IMG/VR virus record: IMGVR_UViG_3300047560_001269
Span: 1-43,462 of that record
Source: a virus
DNA length: 43,462 nt
Strand: one strand, 5' to 3'
Below are positions 13,356-22,120 of this stretch, one piece after another (within the stretch, counting starts at the first letter, position 1; each line of letters begins with the position of its first letter). The notes beneath the pieces are model-generated. The model was not told the origin of the DNA, made no database searches, and worked only from the letters and a program-made list of their open reading frames with translations. The position numbers and the translations under genes are program-made.

Positions 13356-14194
13356 TTATTGGTGGATTTACTAATTACAATTACAATCAATTAAAACCTT
13401 GGGTTGAATCTATTGACGAATCTGGATTCCAAGGAGACAAAGTTCTTGTTTTTGGTAATGCATCTGAAGAAACACTAAAACAACTGAGTGATAGGAATTT
13501 CAAATTAATTCCTATGCAAAATTCAAATATGCCAATTCATGTGGCAAGATTCTTATACATCTATGAATACTTGAGAGAACATTGGAAAGAATATAATCAT
13601 GTAATCACAACCGATGTAAAAGATGTTTACTTTCAAACAAATCCAACTGAATGGTTGGAGGGCAGGTTGGATGGATTTAAAATCATATGCGGTTCAGAAG
13701 GCATAAGATATAAAGATGAATCTTGGGGTGATGAGAATCTGAAACAGTGTTATGGCGAATATATCTATAACCTCTTCAAAGACAATGAAATATACAATGT
13801 TGGTGTATTGGCTGGAAAGTCAGAATATATCAAAGACCTTGTTTTCAATATCTTTACAAATGCAGTAAATAGACCCATTCCAATTGTAGATCAAGCAGTA
13901 TTCAACGTACTTATCAATACACAACCATATAAAGATTGTACGTATTTTGCAAAGCAATATTATGGTTGGGCATGTCATGCTGGAACAACTGTCGATCCAA
14001 GTAAAATCGAAAGGTTTAGGCCAAACCTAACTGAACCAGAACCACACTTTAAAGATGGTATTGTGTACTCATCAAATGGTGAACCTTTCTGTATTGTTCA
14101 TCAGTATGATAGAGTTCCAGAATGGAAAGAATTTGTCATGAATAAGTATAATCAAGAAGACGAATCAAACTACTTTAGGTATAAAACAGCATGA
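13340..14194 (+). CDS. glycosyltransferase-like protein
   Basis: The GTG start is chosen because GGAGAAC lies just upstream inside the previous gene. The 284-residue protein begins with LIIGGFTNYNYNQLKPWVES, typical of enzymes acting on sugar chains, and has ITTDVKDVYFQTNP (D92, D95), a DxD-like metal site followed by a hydrophobic strand. Later blocks IYNVGVLAGK and VDQAVFNVLI resemble the acceptor side of GT-A enzymes. It overlaps the next gene by four bases (ATGA). Donor and acceptor unknown. Confidence 0.72.
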   Translation: MAKNLIIGGFTNYNYNQLKPWVESIDESGFQGDKVLVFGNASEETLKQLSDRNFKLIPMQNSNMPIHVARFLYIYEYLREHWKEYNHVITTDVKDVYFQTNPTEWLEGRLDGFKIICGSEGIRYKDESWGDENLKQCYGEYIYNLFKDNEIYNVGVLAGKSEYIKDLVFNIFTNAVNRPIPIVDQAVFNVLINTQPYKDCTYFAKQYYGWACHAGTTVDPSKIERFRPNLTEPEPHFKDGIVYSSNGEPFCIVHQYDRVPEWKEFVMNKYNQEDESNYFRYKTA

Positions 14195-14985
14195 GTGAAA
14201 TTTCAATTGTAACAGCATTTTATGATATTGGTCGTTCGGGTTGGACTACAGACATAGGATTGCCTCATTATTTACACAGAACTACAGACACATATTTTGA
14301 AAGATTCTCATATCTGGCTTCGTTGGATAATGAGATGGTTGTTTTTACATCTGAAGACTTGGTCGACCGTGTAAAGAAAATTCGCGGAGATAAACCAACT
14401 CAAGTTATTGCTGTAGACTTTAAAGATCAGTTTTTAGACCTGAAAAGGCAGGTAACTCAAATTCAAATTAGTGATAAGTTTATTAACATGATCAATCCAT
14501 ACCAGATCAAGAATCCTGAATATTGGAGTTGTGATTATGTTGTAGTTAATATGTTAAAGTCTGTGTTTGTCAATTTAGCAATAAAGATGAATCTAATCAA
14601 TAATGATTTAGTTGCATGGATGGACTTTGGTTACTGTAGAGATGAAAGTATACTTAATGGTGTAAAAACCTGGAAATATAATTTTAATAAAGATAAAATA
14701 CATTTCTTTAACATCAAAGATTATAAAGAAGGCACCTATATCTCAGAAATTATTGCAAATAATGATGTACATATTACTGGACCATGTATTGTTGCTTCTA
14801 AAGAACTCTGGCCAAAATTAGAAAAACTGGTAGATCATTCACTAAAAGAGTTGTTGAATAATGAATTAATTGATGATGATCAAACTGTTCTGTTAATGTC
14901 ATATCTACTCCAACCAGAGTTATTTGAGTTACACAAAGTTTCAGACACAGATTGGTTTGTTGCTTTTAAGGAATATAGTGAATGA
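14191..14985 (+). CDS. HtrL/YibB-like protein
   Basis: A 264-residue protein with the HtrL_YibB family start ISIVTAFYDIGRSGW, then a YFERFSYLASLDNEMVVFT block and a central AWMDFGYCR strand, all hallmarks of this family. YibB/HtrL lies in the lipopolysaccharide core locus of enterobacteria and is thought to act in envelope glycan synthesis, though its reaction is unproven; the fold resembles glycosyltransferases. Its place amid glycosyltransferases supports a glycan role. ATGA overlaps on both sides. Confidence 0.75.
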   Translation: MSEISIVTAFYDIGRSGWTTDIGLPHYLHRTTDTYFERFSYLASLDNEMVVFTSEDLVDRVKKIRGDKPTQVIAVDFKDQFLDLKRQVTQIQISDKFINMINPYQIKNPEYWSCDYVVVNMLKSVFVNLAIKMNLINNDLVAWMDFGYCRDESILNGVKTWKYNFNKDKIHFFNIKDYKEGTYISEIIANNDVHITGPCIVASKELWPKLEKLVDHSLKELLNNELIDDDQTVLLMSYLLQPELFELHKVSDTDWFVAFKEYSE

Positions 14986-15728
14986 AAATCTACTTAAGTT
15001 GTACTGCAAATCTTGGAGACTTTCTTAATGCAATGCCCGTTTTATCGGGCATTCACAACTCTTATGGTAAATTTGAATTCATCATAAGAAATGAAATGAA
15101 GAAGTTTAATGGTATTAAACATTTCTTATCACATCAACAATTATTCACTGATGTTTTTTATGATGATGAAGTCATTCTGTATGGAGAACAACCATTATAC
15201 TTATCATCATGGACAAGAGAGGATAGAAATTCAGATATTAGACCTGTAGAAACTTGTCGATATGAAAATTGGATAAGAGACAACTACAATTTAAACTTCG
15301 AAGTTGATGATAACTTCACTCTGAAATTACCAGAGGTTGAAATTGAATTTAATAATGATCGATATATCTTGGGTGACAGGTGGGATGAGACATTAGATCC
15401 AAGTGTCGATTCAAGACGAAAGACCAGAGTTCTTGAGGACAGTGGTAAATTCGATAATAATGAAGTTCATTATCTTGACTACAACCAAGATTTGTGTTAT
15501 AATGTTAATATCATAAAATTCAGTGAAAAACCATTCATAACTACATTTACTGGCATCGGTATTTTGTCCGATCTTCTAGGAAAAGAAACTTATGTCTTGT
15601 GGGATGATGACATGGAGTTCTGGGATGGAAGACCAGTTCAATATGACTTTGAACGACACTATTATGCCGACAGGAAAAGTAAGTTGAGATATATAAAAGA
15701 TTTTAATTTGGGAGAACTAAATGATTGA
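14982..15728 (+). CDS. GT9/heptosyltransferase-like protein (tentative)
   Basis: A 248-residue protein starting MKIYLSCTANLGDFLNAMPVL, reminiscent of the N-terminus of GT-B heptosyltransferases (a glycine-Asp turn followed by a helix leading to a receptor-like surface), but the usual C-terminal donor motif is not clear. Many acidic and aromatic residues follow. An 8-bp GC hairpin (15032-15053) lies about 50 bases inside the gene. It overlaps both neighbours by four to eight bases. Function in the glycan block is inferred from context. Confidence 0.5.
   Translation: MKIYLSCTANLGDFLNAMPVLSGIHNSYGKFEFIIRNEMKKFNGIKHFLSHQQLFTDVFYDDEVILYGEQPLYLSSWTREDRNSDIRPVETCRYENWIRDNYNLNFEVDDNFTLKLPEVEIEFNNDRYILGDRWDETLDPSVDSRRKTRVLEDSGKFDNNEVHYLDYNQDLCYNVNIIKFSEKPFITTFTGIGILSDLLGKETYVLWDDDMEFWDGRPVQYDFERHYYADRKSKLRYIKDFNLGELND
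15032..15053 (+). repeat. intragenic 8-bp GC-rich hairpin
   Basis: aatgcccg (15032-15039) pairs perfectly with cgggcatt (15046-15053) around ttttat, 50 bases inside a coding sequence of an otherwise AT-rich region. No T-run follows directly. Confidence 0.6.
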
Positions 15729-16251
15729 CTTTGAAAAAGACTATCAGACAGCATTAAGAACAACTACTGATATTAATGAACATTTACCAGTTTTATCTGA
15801 TCTTGCATCAAAATGCAGTCATGTGACCGAACTTGGTGTTGGTTGGGCTCAAAGTACCAGAGCATTTCTGAGAAACGATGTTGTGTTACACAGTTATGAA
15901 TATATGCCACAACCTGGTATCGAACAATATTTCGAAGAATGCAAAAAGTCGGGCCGTAATGTAACTCTTCATGTTGCAGATACTCGTCTTGTTGAAATTG
16001 AACCAACCGATATGATGTTGGTTGATAGTCTTCATGTTTACGAACAGGTTAAAGAAGAATTGCGTTTACACGCGGATAAAGTGAAGAAGTTTATTGTCTT
16101 TCACGATACTACAACTTTTGAATCTGTTGGTGAATTTGGTGGTAAAGGCATTTGGCCAGCAGTTCAAGAATTTCTTGAAGATCATCCAGAGTGGCAGATT
16201 AAAGAACGTAGAACTAATAACAATGGTTTGACGGTTTTACATCGTGTCTAA
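15721..16251 (+). CDS. class I SAM-dependent methyltransferase-like protein
   Basis: A 176-residue Rossmann protein. VTELGVGWAQSTRAFL holds the SAM-binding loop (E37-G41), LHSYEYMP is the second strand and MMLVDSLHVYEQVKEEL plus FIVFHDTTTF are the blocks seen in the Methyltransf_24/cephalosporin-hydroxylase-like families, which often methylate sugars. WPAVQEFLEDHPEW near the end also fits. It probably modifies a sugar made or transferred by the neighbouring enzymes. Overlaps both neighbours by eight bases. Confidence 0.75.
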   Translation: MIDFEKDYQTALRTTTDINEHLPVLSDLASKCSHVTELGVGWAQSTRAFLRNDVVLHSYEYMPQPGIEQYFEECKKSGRNVTLHVADTRLVEIEPTDMMLVDSLHVYEQVKEELRLHADKVKKFIVFHDTTTFESVGEFGGKGIWPAVQEFLEDHPEWQIKERRTNNNGLTVLHRV

Positions 16252-16978
16252 AATTTCATTTTGGCATTGTGCATCTATTCGTAAAAATGCCACTGAACAA
16301 GTAATCTCAAATATAAGACAGTACCATCCAGACAGTTATTACTTTTTGTGTGTTGATGCAACAGAAAGTTATGAAAAGATGGCTGACAAGTATCAATGTG
16401 ATTACTTGTATTGCAATGAAAAATTAGGTTATCCTGATGCATCATATGGTTATGATTTGAATAGGGTTTTGGAATTCTTGCGAAGATTCCATATAGCATG
16501 CATTCGTTGTAAAACTGATCATATAATGATGGTAGAAGATGATGTTTGGCTGTTAAATCCAGTAACAATTAATACTGATTGGGAAATGGCATGTCATCAT
16601 ATCACACATGGTAATGTAATACCTGATAGTGTTATAGGTATGATACAACAATATTCGGGTAAAATGCCTTTGACAAAACATTATTGTGGTGCTGGTGGAT
16701 CAATCTTCAATGTCAAAACGTTTGTAGACAACTATGACAACATAATCAAGTTCTTTAAAGACAATTTTGATCATATACAAAAAGAATTATATCCAACTAT
16801 AGGCTGGATTGATTGTTTTATGGTTGTTTATTTTTATCTTTGTGGTAAGGACTTGTCAGTTAATAATAATCTGGTTGATACACACAACCATGCACCAGGT
16901 TTTGATTATGAATCTTTTGTAACTGGTTTGCCTTCTAATATTGAAATCGTTAATAATTATAAGAAGTTTTATTGGTGA
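16244..16978 (+). CDS. GT-A-type glycosyltransferase-like protein
   Basis: A 244-residue protein, GTG start overlapping the methyltransferase gene by eight bases. It begins SKISFWHCASIRKNATEQVI, followed by a YYFLCVDAT strand, and has MMVEDDVWL (E98-D100) as a DxD-like metal site, then HYCGAGGSIFN, an acceptor-loop-like block. These fit a GT-A glycosyltransferase of unknown donor. The ribosome-binding site is weak, suggesting reinitiation from the upstream gene. Confidence 0.65.
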   Translation: MSKISFWHCASIRKNATEQVISNIRQYHPDSYYFLCVDATESYEKMADKYQCDYLYCNEKLGYPDASYGYDLNRVLEFLRRFHIACIRCKTDHIMMVEDDVWLLNPVTINTDWEMACHHITHGNVIPDSVIGMIQQYSGKMPLTKHYCGAGGSIFNVKTFVDNYDNIIKFFKDNFDHIQKELYPTIGWIDCFMVVYFYLCGKDLSVNNNLVDTHNHAPGFDYESFVTGLPSNIEIVNNYKKFYW

Positions 16979-16981
16979 TAT

Positions 16982-17683
16982 ATGTCTGATGTGATTAATA
17001 TTCCGTTTGGTACTTTTGGCCAAACTATTAGAAATGGTGATATGATAGGTATTGCAAATGTAGTTCAATATCTAAGAAAAGACAATAAACAACTAAAGTT
17101 TTATATTCAGAGAAACAATATACAACAAACTGATTACTGTTTAAAGTTCTATGACTTTTTGTGTGAAAACACAAGTTACTTCTCTACAGTTCCTGGAGAT
17201 AAAGACTTATCTTGGAAGAATGTCAATGTTTGGGATTTTAGAGACATATCCGGTGATCAGGTTTCCATACGAAACAAAAAAGAAATAGAAAACAAAATTG
17301 TTGTTTTTCCTGTTCTTGACGCACCATATAATACATATAGAAATTGGCCTAAAGACTTGTTGCAAAGCATCTTAAAAGAAAGTTCAACTTTCTATGAAAA
17401 AAAGATACTGTGTGTCAAAGAACAAATTGATAATTTGGATCTGCATGGATTTGAAATCAGTACAGACTTTATGACTAACATAGAACACATAATGACTTGT
17501 CATACGTTTGTTGGAGGTGATACTGGCACATCACATTTCGCATCTGCATTGAATAGAGGCCCAATAGATCTGGTATATTACTACTCAAGTCGAGGATTGA
17601 TACACACTATGCCATTTTACTTATTGGATGGTAAAGGAACAATAAAAACATATTGGGGAAATTTTGAAGGCACGACTTGGTAA
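16982..17683 (+). CDS. GT9-like glycosyltransferase (C-terminal heptosyltransferase motif)
   Basis: A 233-residue protein ending the glycan block. The clearest signal is FVGGDTGTSHFASAL near residue 172, which corresponds to the GxDSGxxHLA donor site of ADP-heptose:LPS heptosyltransferases and related GT9 enzymes. The N-terminal IPFGTFGQTIRNGDMIGIANVVQYL could be the receptor domain. Shorter than typical GT9 proteins (about 320-350), so the N-terminal domain is trimmed. Starts three bases after the previous stop codon and is followed by a late promoter box. Confidence 0.65.
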   Translation: MSDVINIPFGTFGQTIRNGDMIGIANVVQYLRKDNKQLKFYIQRNNIQQTDYCLKFYDFLCENTSYFSTVPGDKDLSWKNVNVWDFRDISGDQVSIRNKKEIENKIVVFPVLDAPYNTYRNWPKDLLQSILKESSTFYEKKILCVKEQIDNLDLHGFEISTDFMTNIEHIMTCHTFVGGDTGTSHFASALNRGPIDLVYYYSSRGLIHTMPFYLLDGKGTIKTYWGNFEGTTW

Positions 17684-17686
17684 TAT

Positions 17687-17694
17687 TATAAATA
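17687..17694 (+). promoter_or_regulatory. T4-like late promoter box TATAAATA
   Basis: An exact TATAAATA, the T4 late consensus, in the 49-base gap before the capsid-targeted fusion gene at 17733. The gap has no -35-like element, as expected for late promoters read by gp55 with clamp activation. Confidence 0.65.
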
Positions 17695-17732
17695 CCTACA
17701 TGTCAACCACAGTGTGTTGTAGAAGGTAATAC

Positions 17733-19547
17733 ATGAAATCATTTTCTTATTATTTGCAAGAGTCTGTTTATGATAATCTTGGAGGTTCAAGAGGTCATTA
17801 CAGACATCCAGAAGAACTCTTTTTAGATCATGGCAAAGAGGGTGCAGTAGCTGCACACAAATTGTTACATGATACCGCACACAATAGACATCCTCTACAA
17901 AAGAAGGGTGACGGTTCTCTTGCTTTCCATATATTGACAAACGTTCAAGGAAAGAAAGGCGTAGCAACCAAATCTATTGATAATAAAGAACCAAAGATTA
18001 ATTATACACATGACGATATTGAAAGAAATCACGGCCATGCTCCAGGATTAGCACAGAAATTACACGCATTGCTTGATAATGCGGATAAAATCTCTGGAAG
18101 CAATAGACACATATCAGGTGAATTTTTATTTACTCCAGATGAAGTAGAACATAAAGATGGGCAAGCATCATTTAAACCAAACACAATCAAAAATATGGTT
18201 GGTGATGACGCTGAGGCACAAAGAATCAAAAATGCCAAGGTCGGAGTGGCAATGCACTCAGCATTCGACAATAAAGGATCAAGAAAACCGCTTGAACCGG
18301 GGGATGTTCGCGAGCATCCAGACGTTTATAACATGGATCTTTCGGCGCCAAAAATAAACAAGACGCCTGAAACTTCTAAACATCTGAAGAACCTTTCTGA
18401 CACCATCAGAAGAACTCCATCTCAGGCTTTTGATTATGTTAGTCAGCCACATATAAGAGATCACTTTAAAACCTATATCAATAAGACCGTGCGTGATGGA
18501 TCATCACCAAATACTGATGACTTCATAAAACACATCTCAGACACTCATCAAAAACTTATTGATAAGGTAAAAACTGATAAGGCAAAAGAACAGAAGATGG
18601 CGGCAAGAAATTCCGAACTTGCTGACGTAACTCAAAATAAGAAACATCTCGATCATGCCTTTAAAGTGCATCATGCAACTGTTGCTGCTAAAGATCATCT
18701 TGTTGATTTAATTAATAAACATGATTCTACCAGTAAAGTTACGCACCACCTAGAAAATGGAGACGGAACATATCGCCAAACAGGTGCTGAGGGTTGGACA
18801 TTCGATTCACCACAACACTCGACTATCAATACGTTGAAACTTGTTAATCGTGGTGATTTTAGTAGAAACAATTTCAACCTAAATTCTCGTTTTAGAAAGC
18901 CTGTTAATGAATCTCTTTGGGTACATACACTTAATGAATCATTAACCAATTATAACCCTCAAAGCAACCATGCTGTCTTGACTTTCGGTCGATTCTCACC
19001 TCCACACAAAGAACATAGTCACTTAGTTGATGCTGTGGTTGATCACGCAAATGAAATTGGCGGAGACCCTCATGTTTTTGTTAGTCACTCACACGATAAA
19101 GATAAAAATCCATTAACTGGAAACGAAAAAGTTGCAATTTTAAGAACATCTCATCCAGAATATAGACACATTTTTCATACATCTTCAAAACAGTCACCCA
19201 GTATATTCCACGCTCTTGCCAACCTACATGCAAAGGGATACAAACATGCAACAGTTGTGTTGGGTGATGACCGTGTTGAGGAAATGAGAAACAGTCTGCA
19301 CTCTTACAATGGTCAGTTTGATAAACACGGTAGAGGTTATAAATTTGACTCTATCAACGTTATGACTAGACATGATCAAAATAATATGAGAGACGCATCT
19401 GGACGTGACGGTGTTCATGCCTCAGACGTTAGAAAAGCAGCCAGAGAAGGCGACATTGAACTGGTTAAATCACAATTACATCCCAATTTAAGTATGGGTA
19501 TGGTCAGATCAATCGTAAATAGAATTCAACAGAGGACAAAAAAGTAA
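17733..19547 (+). CDS. capsid-targeted ligase-like / NMNAT-like fusion protein
   Basis: A 604-residue protein. Residues 1-10 (MKSFSYYLQE) match the T4 capsid-targeting sequence MKTYQEFIAE, with Glu at the cleaved position. The N-terminal domain has motifs of covalent nucleotidyltransferases/RNA ligases: KGDG (58-61) as motif I, VATKS, ISGEFLF (E130) as motif III, PNTI and VGVAMHS. The C-terminal domain (from about 412) is an NMNAT/NadR-like cytidylyltransferase: FGRFSPPHKEH (H425, H428; Glu replaces the usual Gly), VVLGDDR and HASDVRKAA in place of ISxTxVR. A second protease-like site LNE (400-402) separates the domains. It lies behind a late promoter, so it is probably packaged in the head. 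Confidence 0.75.
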   Translation: MKSFSYYLQESVYDNLGGSRGHYRHPEELFLDHGKEGAVAAHKLLHDTAHNRHPLQKKGDGSLAFHILTNVQGKKGVATKSIDNKEPKINYTHDDIERNHGHAPGLAQKLHALLDNADKISGSNRHISGEFLFTPDEVEHKDGQASFKPNTIKNMVGDDAEAQRIKNAKVGVAMHSAFDNKGSRKPLEPGDVREHPDVYNMDLSAPKINKTPETSKHLKNLSDTIRRTPSQAFDYVSQPHIRDHFKTYINKTVRDGSSPNTDDFIKHISDTHQKLIDKVKTDKAKEQKMAARNSELADVTQNKKHLDHAFKVHHATVAAKDHLVDLINKHDSTSKVTHHLENGDGTYRQTGAEGWTFDSPQHSTINTLKLVNRGDFSRNNFNLNSRFRKPVNESLWVHTLNESLTNYNPQSNHAVLTFGRFSPPHKEHSHLVDAVVDHANEIGGDPHVFVSHSHDKDKNPLTGNEKVAILRTSHPEYRHIFHTSSKQSPSIFHALANLHAKGYKHATVVLGDDRVEEMRNSLHSYNGQFDKHGRGYKFDSINVMTRHDQNNMRDASGRDGVHASDVRKAAREGDIELVKSQLHPNLSMGMVRSIVNRIQQRTKK

Positions 19548-19551
19548 TAAA

Positions 19552-20673
19552 ATGAAAGACTTAAAGAATTTTCTTGGTCAAATTTCACGATACAAAAAGA
19601 AGAGTGAAATATTTGGTGAAAACAAGGCTATTTTTGTGACTGGTGTGCCTGGTTCTGGAAAAGATGTGATTATTAGAGAGATACTCTCGCATGTTGATAT
19701 AACAGAAATAAACCATCTACAGGCCTACAACTATCTTCAGGATAAGAAAAGACTGAATGAGAAAAGCAACGACTATCGTAGAGAATCATTCAGAAATCAC
19801 TTTCCAATAATCATTAATGCTCCAGCTGACGATTTTGATAAAATTAATTATATCAAAGAAGAACTGGAGAAATTGGGATATTCATCCTTAATGGTTTTTG
19901 TTAATACCACCAATTCGGTCAGTAAAGAACGAAATGAAAACTTATCTAGGATGATGATAGAAGCTGTCAGACATAATAGATGGTCTTTATCGCAAAATAA
20001 TAAATCAGTCTATAAGGACATATTTGAAAATTTCATACAAATTGATAACAATGACACTCTAGAAGAGATACAAGAAGAAATTCAATTTGTATACAAGAAA
20101 ATTAATAAATATCTTGTTTCCGAGTCAAAACCGTCCATTATTAAACTTAATCCGGAATTAACGGCTGACGGTCCTGCTGATGTAACACCAGATAATCGTC
20201 CTGGTGAATCCAAACACGGTGATGATATTAAAGGTGATACACCGGCGAGAAAGAATCCGAATAAGTCATATATCTTCAAAACATATAGTGAAGATGCAAA
20301 ATTGGTTGTGTTCCCAGAACCTAAAAAGAGCAATTTCTCGAAAGACAAAGAATCTAAAAAGAAAGATACCACATCTCCAAACGTAAATCAAAGATTGAGA
20401 AACACAAGTGGTATAAGCCCAGAATTTGATACACGACAGCAGGGTACTGTATATCCCATGTCCGGTCTTGGTGATGTTACTTATAGAGAAAGCAGAGACT
20501 TCAAAGGCTTTAGAAATAAATTAAAAGAAGCAATTGATGATCCTGGTGCAGTAGATATGGGAGTTGGTGGAACACTAAATGGTGCCACTAATAAAGAACC
20601 TATGCAGTCTTATAAAGATCAAGAAAGAAACATTGGTATTAAAATAAAGAAAAAAGGAAACAAAAATGTTTAA
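19552..20673 (+). CDS. P-loop kinase-like head-associated protein
   Basis: A 373-residue protein. The first residues (MKDLKNFLGQ) resemble the capsid-targeting sequences nearby but have Gln instead of Glu at position 10. IFVTGVPGSGKDVIIREIL (from residue 27) is a clear Walker A (GVPGSGKD) of nucleotide or polynucleotide kinase type, followed by a LMVFVNTTN strand and a RMMIEAVRHNRW lid-like helix. From about 205 on it is Lys/Asp/Pro-rich and disordered-looking, ending in basic residues; FRNKLKEAIDDPG holds a possible prohead protease site (LKE). The kinase substrate is unknown. It overlaps the next gene by eight bases. Confidence 0.65.
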   Translation: MKDLKNFLGQISRYKKKSEIFGENKAIFVTGVPGSGKDVIIREILSHVDITEINHLQAYNYLQDKKRLNEKSNDYRRESFRNHFPIIINAPADDFDKINYIKEELEKLGYSSLMVFVNTTNSVSKERNENLSRMMIEAVRHNRWSLSQNNKSVYKDIFENFIQIDNNDTLEEIQEEIQFVYKKINKYLVSESKPSIIKLNPELTADGPADVTPDNRPGESKHGDDIKGDTPARKNPNKSYIFKTYSEDAKLVVFPEPKKSNFSKDKESKKKDTTSPNVNQRLRNTSGISPEFDTRQQGTVYPMSGLGDVTYRESRDFKGFRNKLKEAIDDPGAVDMGVGGTLNGATNKEPMQSYKDQERNIGIKIKKKGNKNV

Positions 20674-22120
20674 CAACAAATTTACTAAGAAAGACCCGAT
20701 TGCGGATGCAGCACTGAAGGTTATGGAATCATGGGACGATGATGAAGATGATGATGTAAAACGTGCAGATGCAGAACTCGCGAGAATGAAGGCCAAGCCA
20801 ATTGAAGCAGACAAGAAGACTGATCCAGATAAGGAAATTTCTAAGTTAGCAAAGAAGACTCCAAAGGAAGTTGATGAAGCAGTAAGTGCAAAGAGTGCTA
20901 TTAGTGATATACAGAAAACACTTAATAATCCTAAAGAATATGCAAAAATTAAGGGAGAACCTAAGAAGTGGACTGGTCCTAAAAAAGGAGACTATGGATA
21001 TCCACATGCCTCTGGTCATGGATATGGTTCTAAAAAAGAAGAAACCGAAGTCAATGAAGACAAATGGACAGATATTGCTGACGGTCCTTGGAAGAAATCT
21101 AAACTTAAAACTACACAACAACGTGCTAGTGCTGCCGCTAATGCTGCTGGTAAAGGACTGAAAGGTGCTCAACATAAACTTGATGTTGCTAAACCAAAGG
21201 GTAAACTTACTGCTGCTGATTTCAAGGAACTTCGTAAGGAAGAATCGGAACAGATTGATGAATTGTCCACAAATACTTTAAATTCATATTCAAAAAAAGC
21301 TTCAAATGACTTAGATTCATCTTCTTTTTATCGATATGATTCTAAAGTTCCAGGTGCTAAATCTTTAAATGCGAAAAAGGATCACACTGAAAAGAAAAGA
21401 GAGTCTGGAATTAATAGAGCAGATAATATTATCAAGAAACGCGAAAACGCGGAAAAATCTAAATCAGTATTAAATAAATTTAAATCAAAATTAGGTTTTA
21501 AAGAAGAAGTAGAAATTCAAGAAAAGACTCTGACTCCTGCTGAATCTAAGAAGAAAGAAGAAATTGTAAAGTCTATGAAGAAGGGTGCAAAAGGTTTCAA
21601 GGAAAGATATGGTAAGAGAGCAAAGGAAGTAATGTATGCAACTGCTACTAAACAAGCAAAGAAAGTTGCTGAAGAAATCGAATCTGTAGATGAGAAAGTT
21701 AAGGTTAAGGTATCAACCGACAAACCAATCGGTTATAAAGTTTCTGATATTGGCCCTGGCAAAAAGGAATATAATGTAAAGACTGATAAGGCTTGGGATG
21801 ACGCACAGAAGAAAAAGAAAAATGTTTCTGAATCACAAGGTCCAACAACTACGTATTCTTCTGATACATTTGTTCAGAATGCAAATACAAGTAGTAATCC
21901 TTCACCTCTTTCTAGAGCAAAAGAACTGGCACGTTCAGCAATGTCTAGAATGAAAAATGAGATGTTGGGAAAAGCTGGAGCAACTTCAGAAGAAATTGAT
22001 CCAAATGTAAGATCTACTGATACTCTAAAGGGTAGAGTTGCAGGCGGCAAAAAGGATGTTGTCGGACCAGGTTCAGACGGAAAATCAACAAAGGTGAAAT
22101 ACACTCCAGGACCAAAGTAA
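20666..22120 (+). CDS. lysine-rich head-core or scaffold-like protein
   Basis: A 484-residue, highly charged, low-complexity protein with about a quarter Lys and many Glu and Ala, no membrane segment and long helices. It contains many (L/I)xE sites suited to a T4 gp21-like protease (for example QIDE-LS, EIQE-KT). A block GAKGFKERYGKRAKEVMYATATKQAKK near 318-345 and the EQIDELSTNTLNSYSKKA block near 199-215 recur in head-gene neighbourhoods of marine T4-like phages. It is likely a prohead core or internal DNA-binding protein. Overlaps the preceding gene by eight bases and the next by one (TAATGG). Confidence 0.55.
   Translation: MFNNKFTKKDPIADAALKVMESWDDDEDDDVKRADAELARMKAKPIEADKKTDPDKEISKLAKKTPKEVDEAVSAKSAISDIQKTLNNPKEYAKIKGEPKKWTGPKKGDYGYPHASGHGYGSKKEETEVNEDKWTDIADGPWKKSKLKTTQQRASAAANAAGKGLKGAQHKLDVAKPKGKLTAADFKELRKEESEQIDELSTNTLNSYSKKASNDLDSSSFYRYDSKVPGAKSLNAKKDHTEKKRESGINRADNIIKKRENAEKSKSVLNKFKSKLGFKEEVEIQEKTLTPAESKKKEEIVKSMKKGAKGFKERYGKRAKEVMYATATKQAKKVAEEIESVDEKVKVKVSTDKPIGYKVSDIGPGKKEYNVKTDKAWDDAQKKKKNVSESQGPTTTYSSDTFVQNANTSSNPSPLSRAKELARSAMSRMKNEMLGKAGATSEEIDPNVRSTDTLKGRVAGGKKDVVGPGSDGKSTKVKYTPGPK

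Noticed and set aside
20104-20111. AATAAATA box
   Set aside because: It lies within the kinase-like gene, more than 500 bases from the next start, so it is likely a chance match in AT-rich DNA. The CATAAATA near 34574 inside the RNase H gene is treated the same way.
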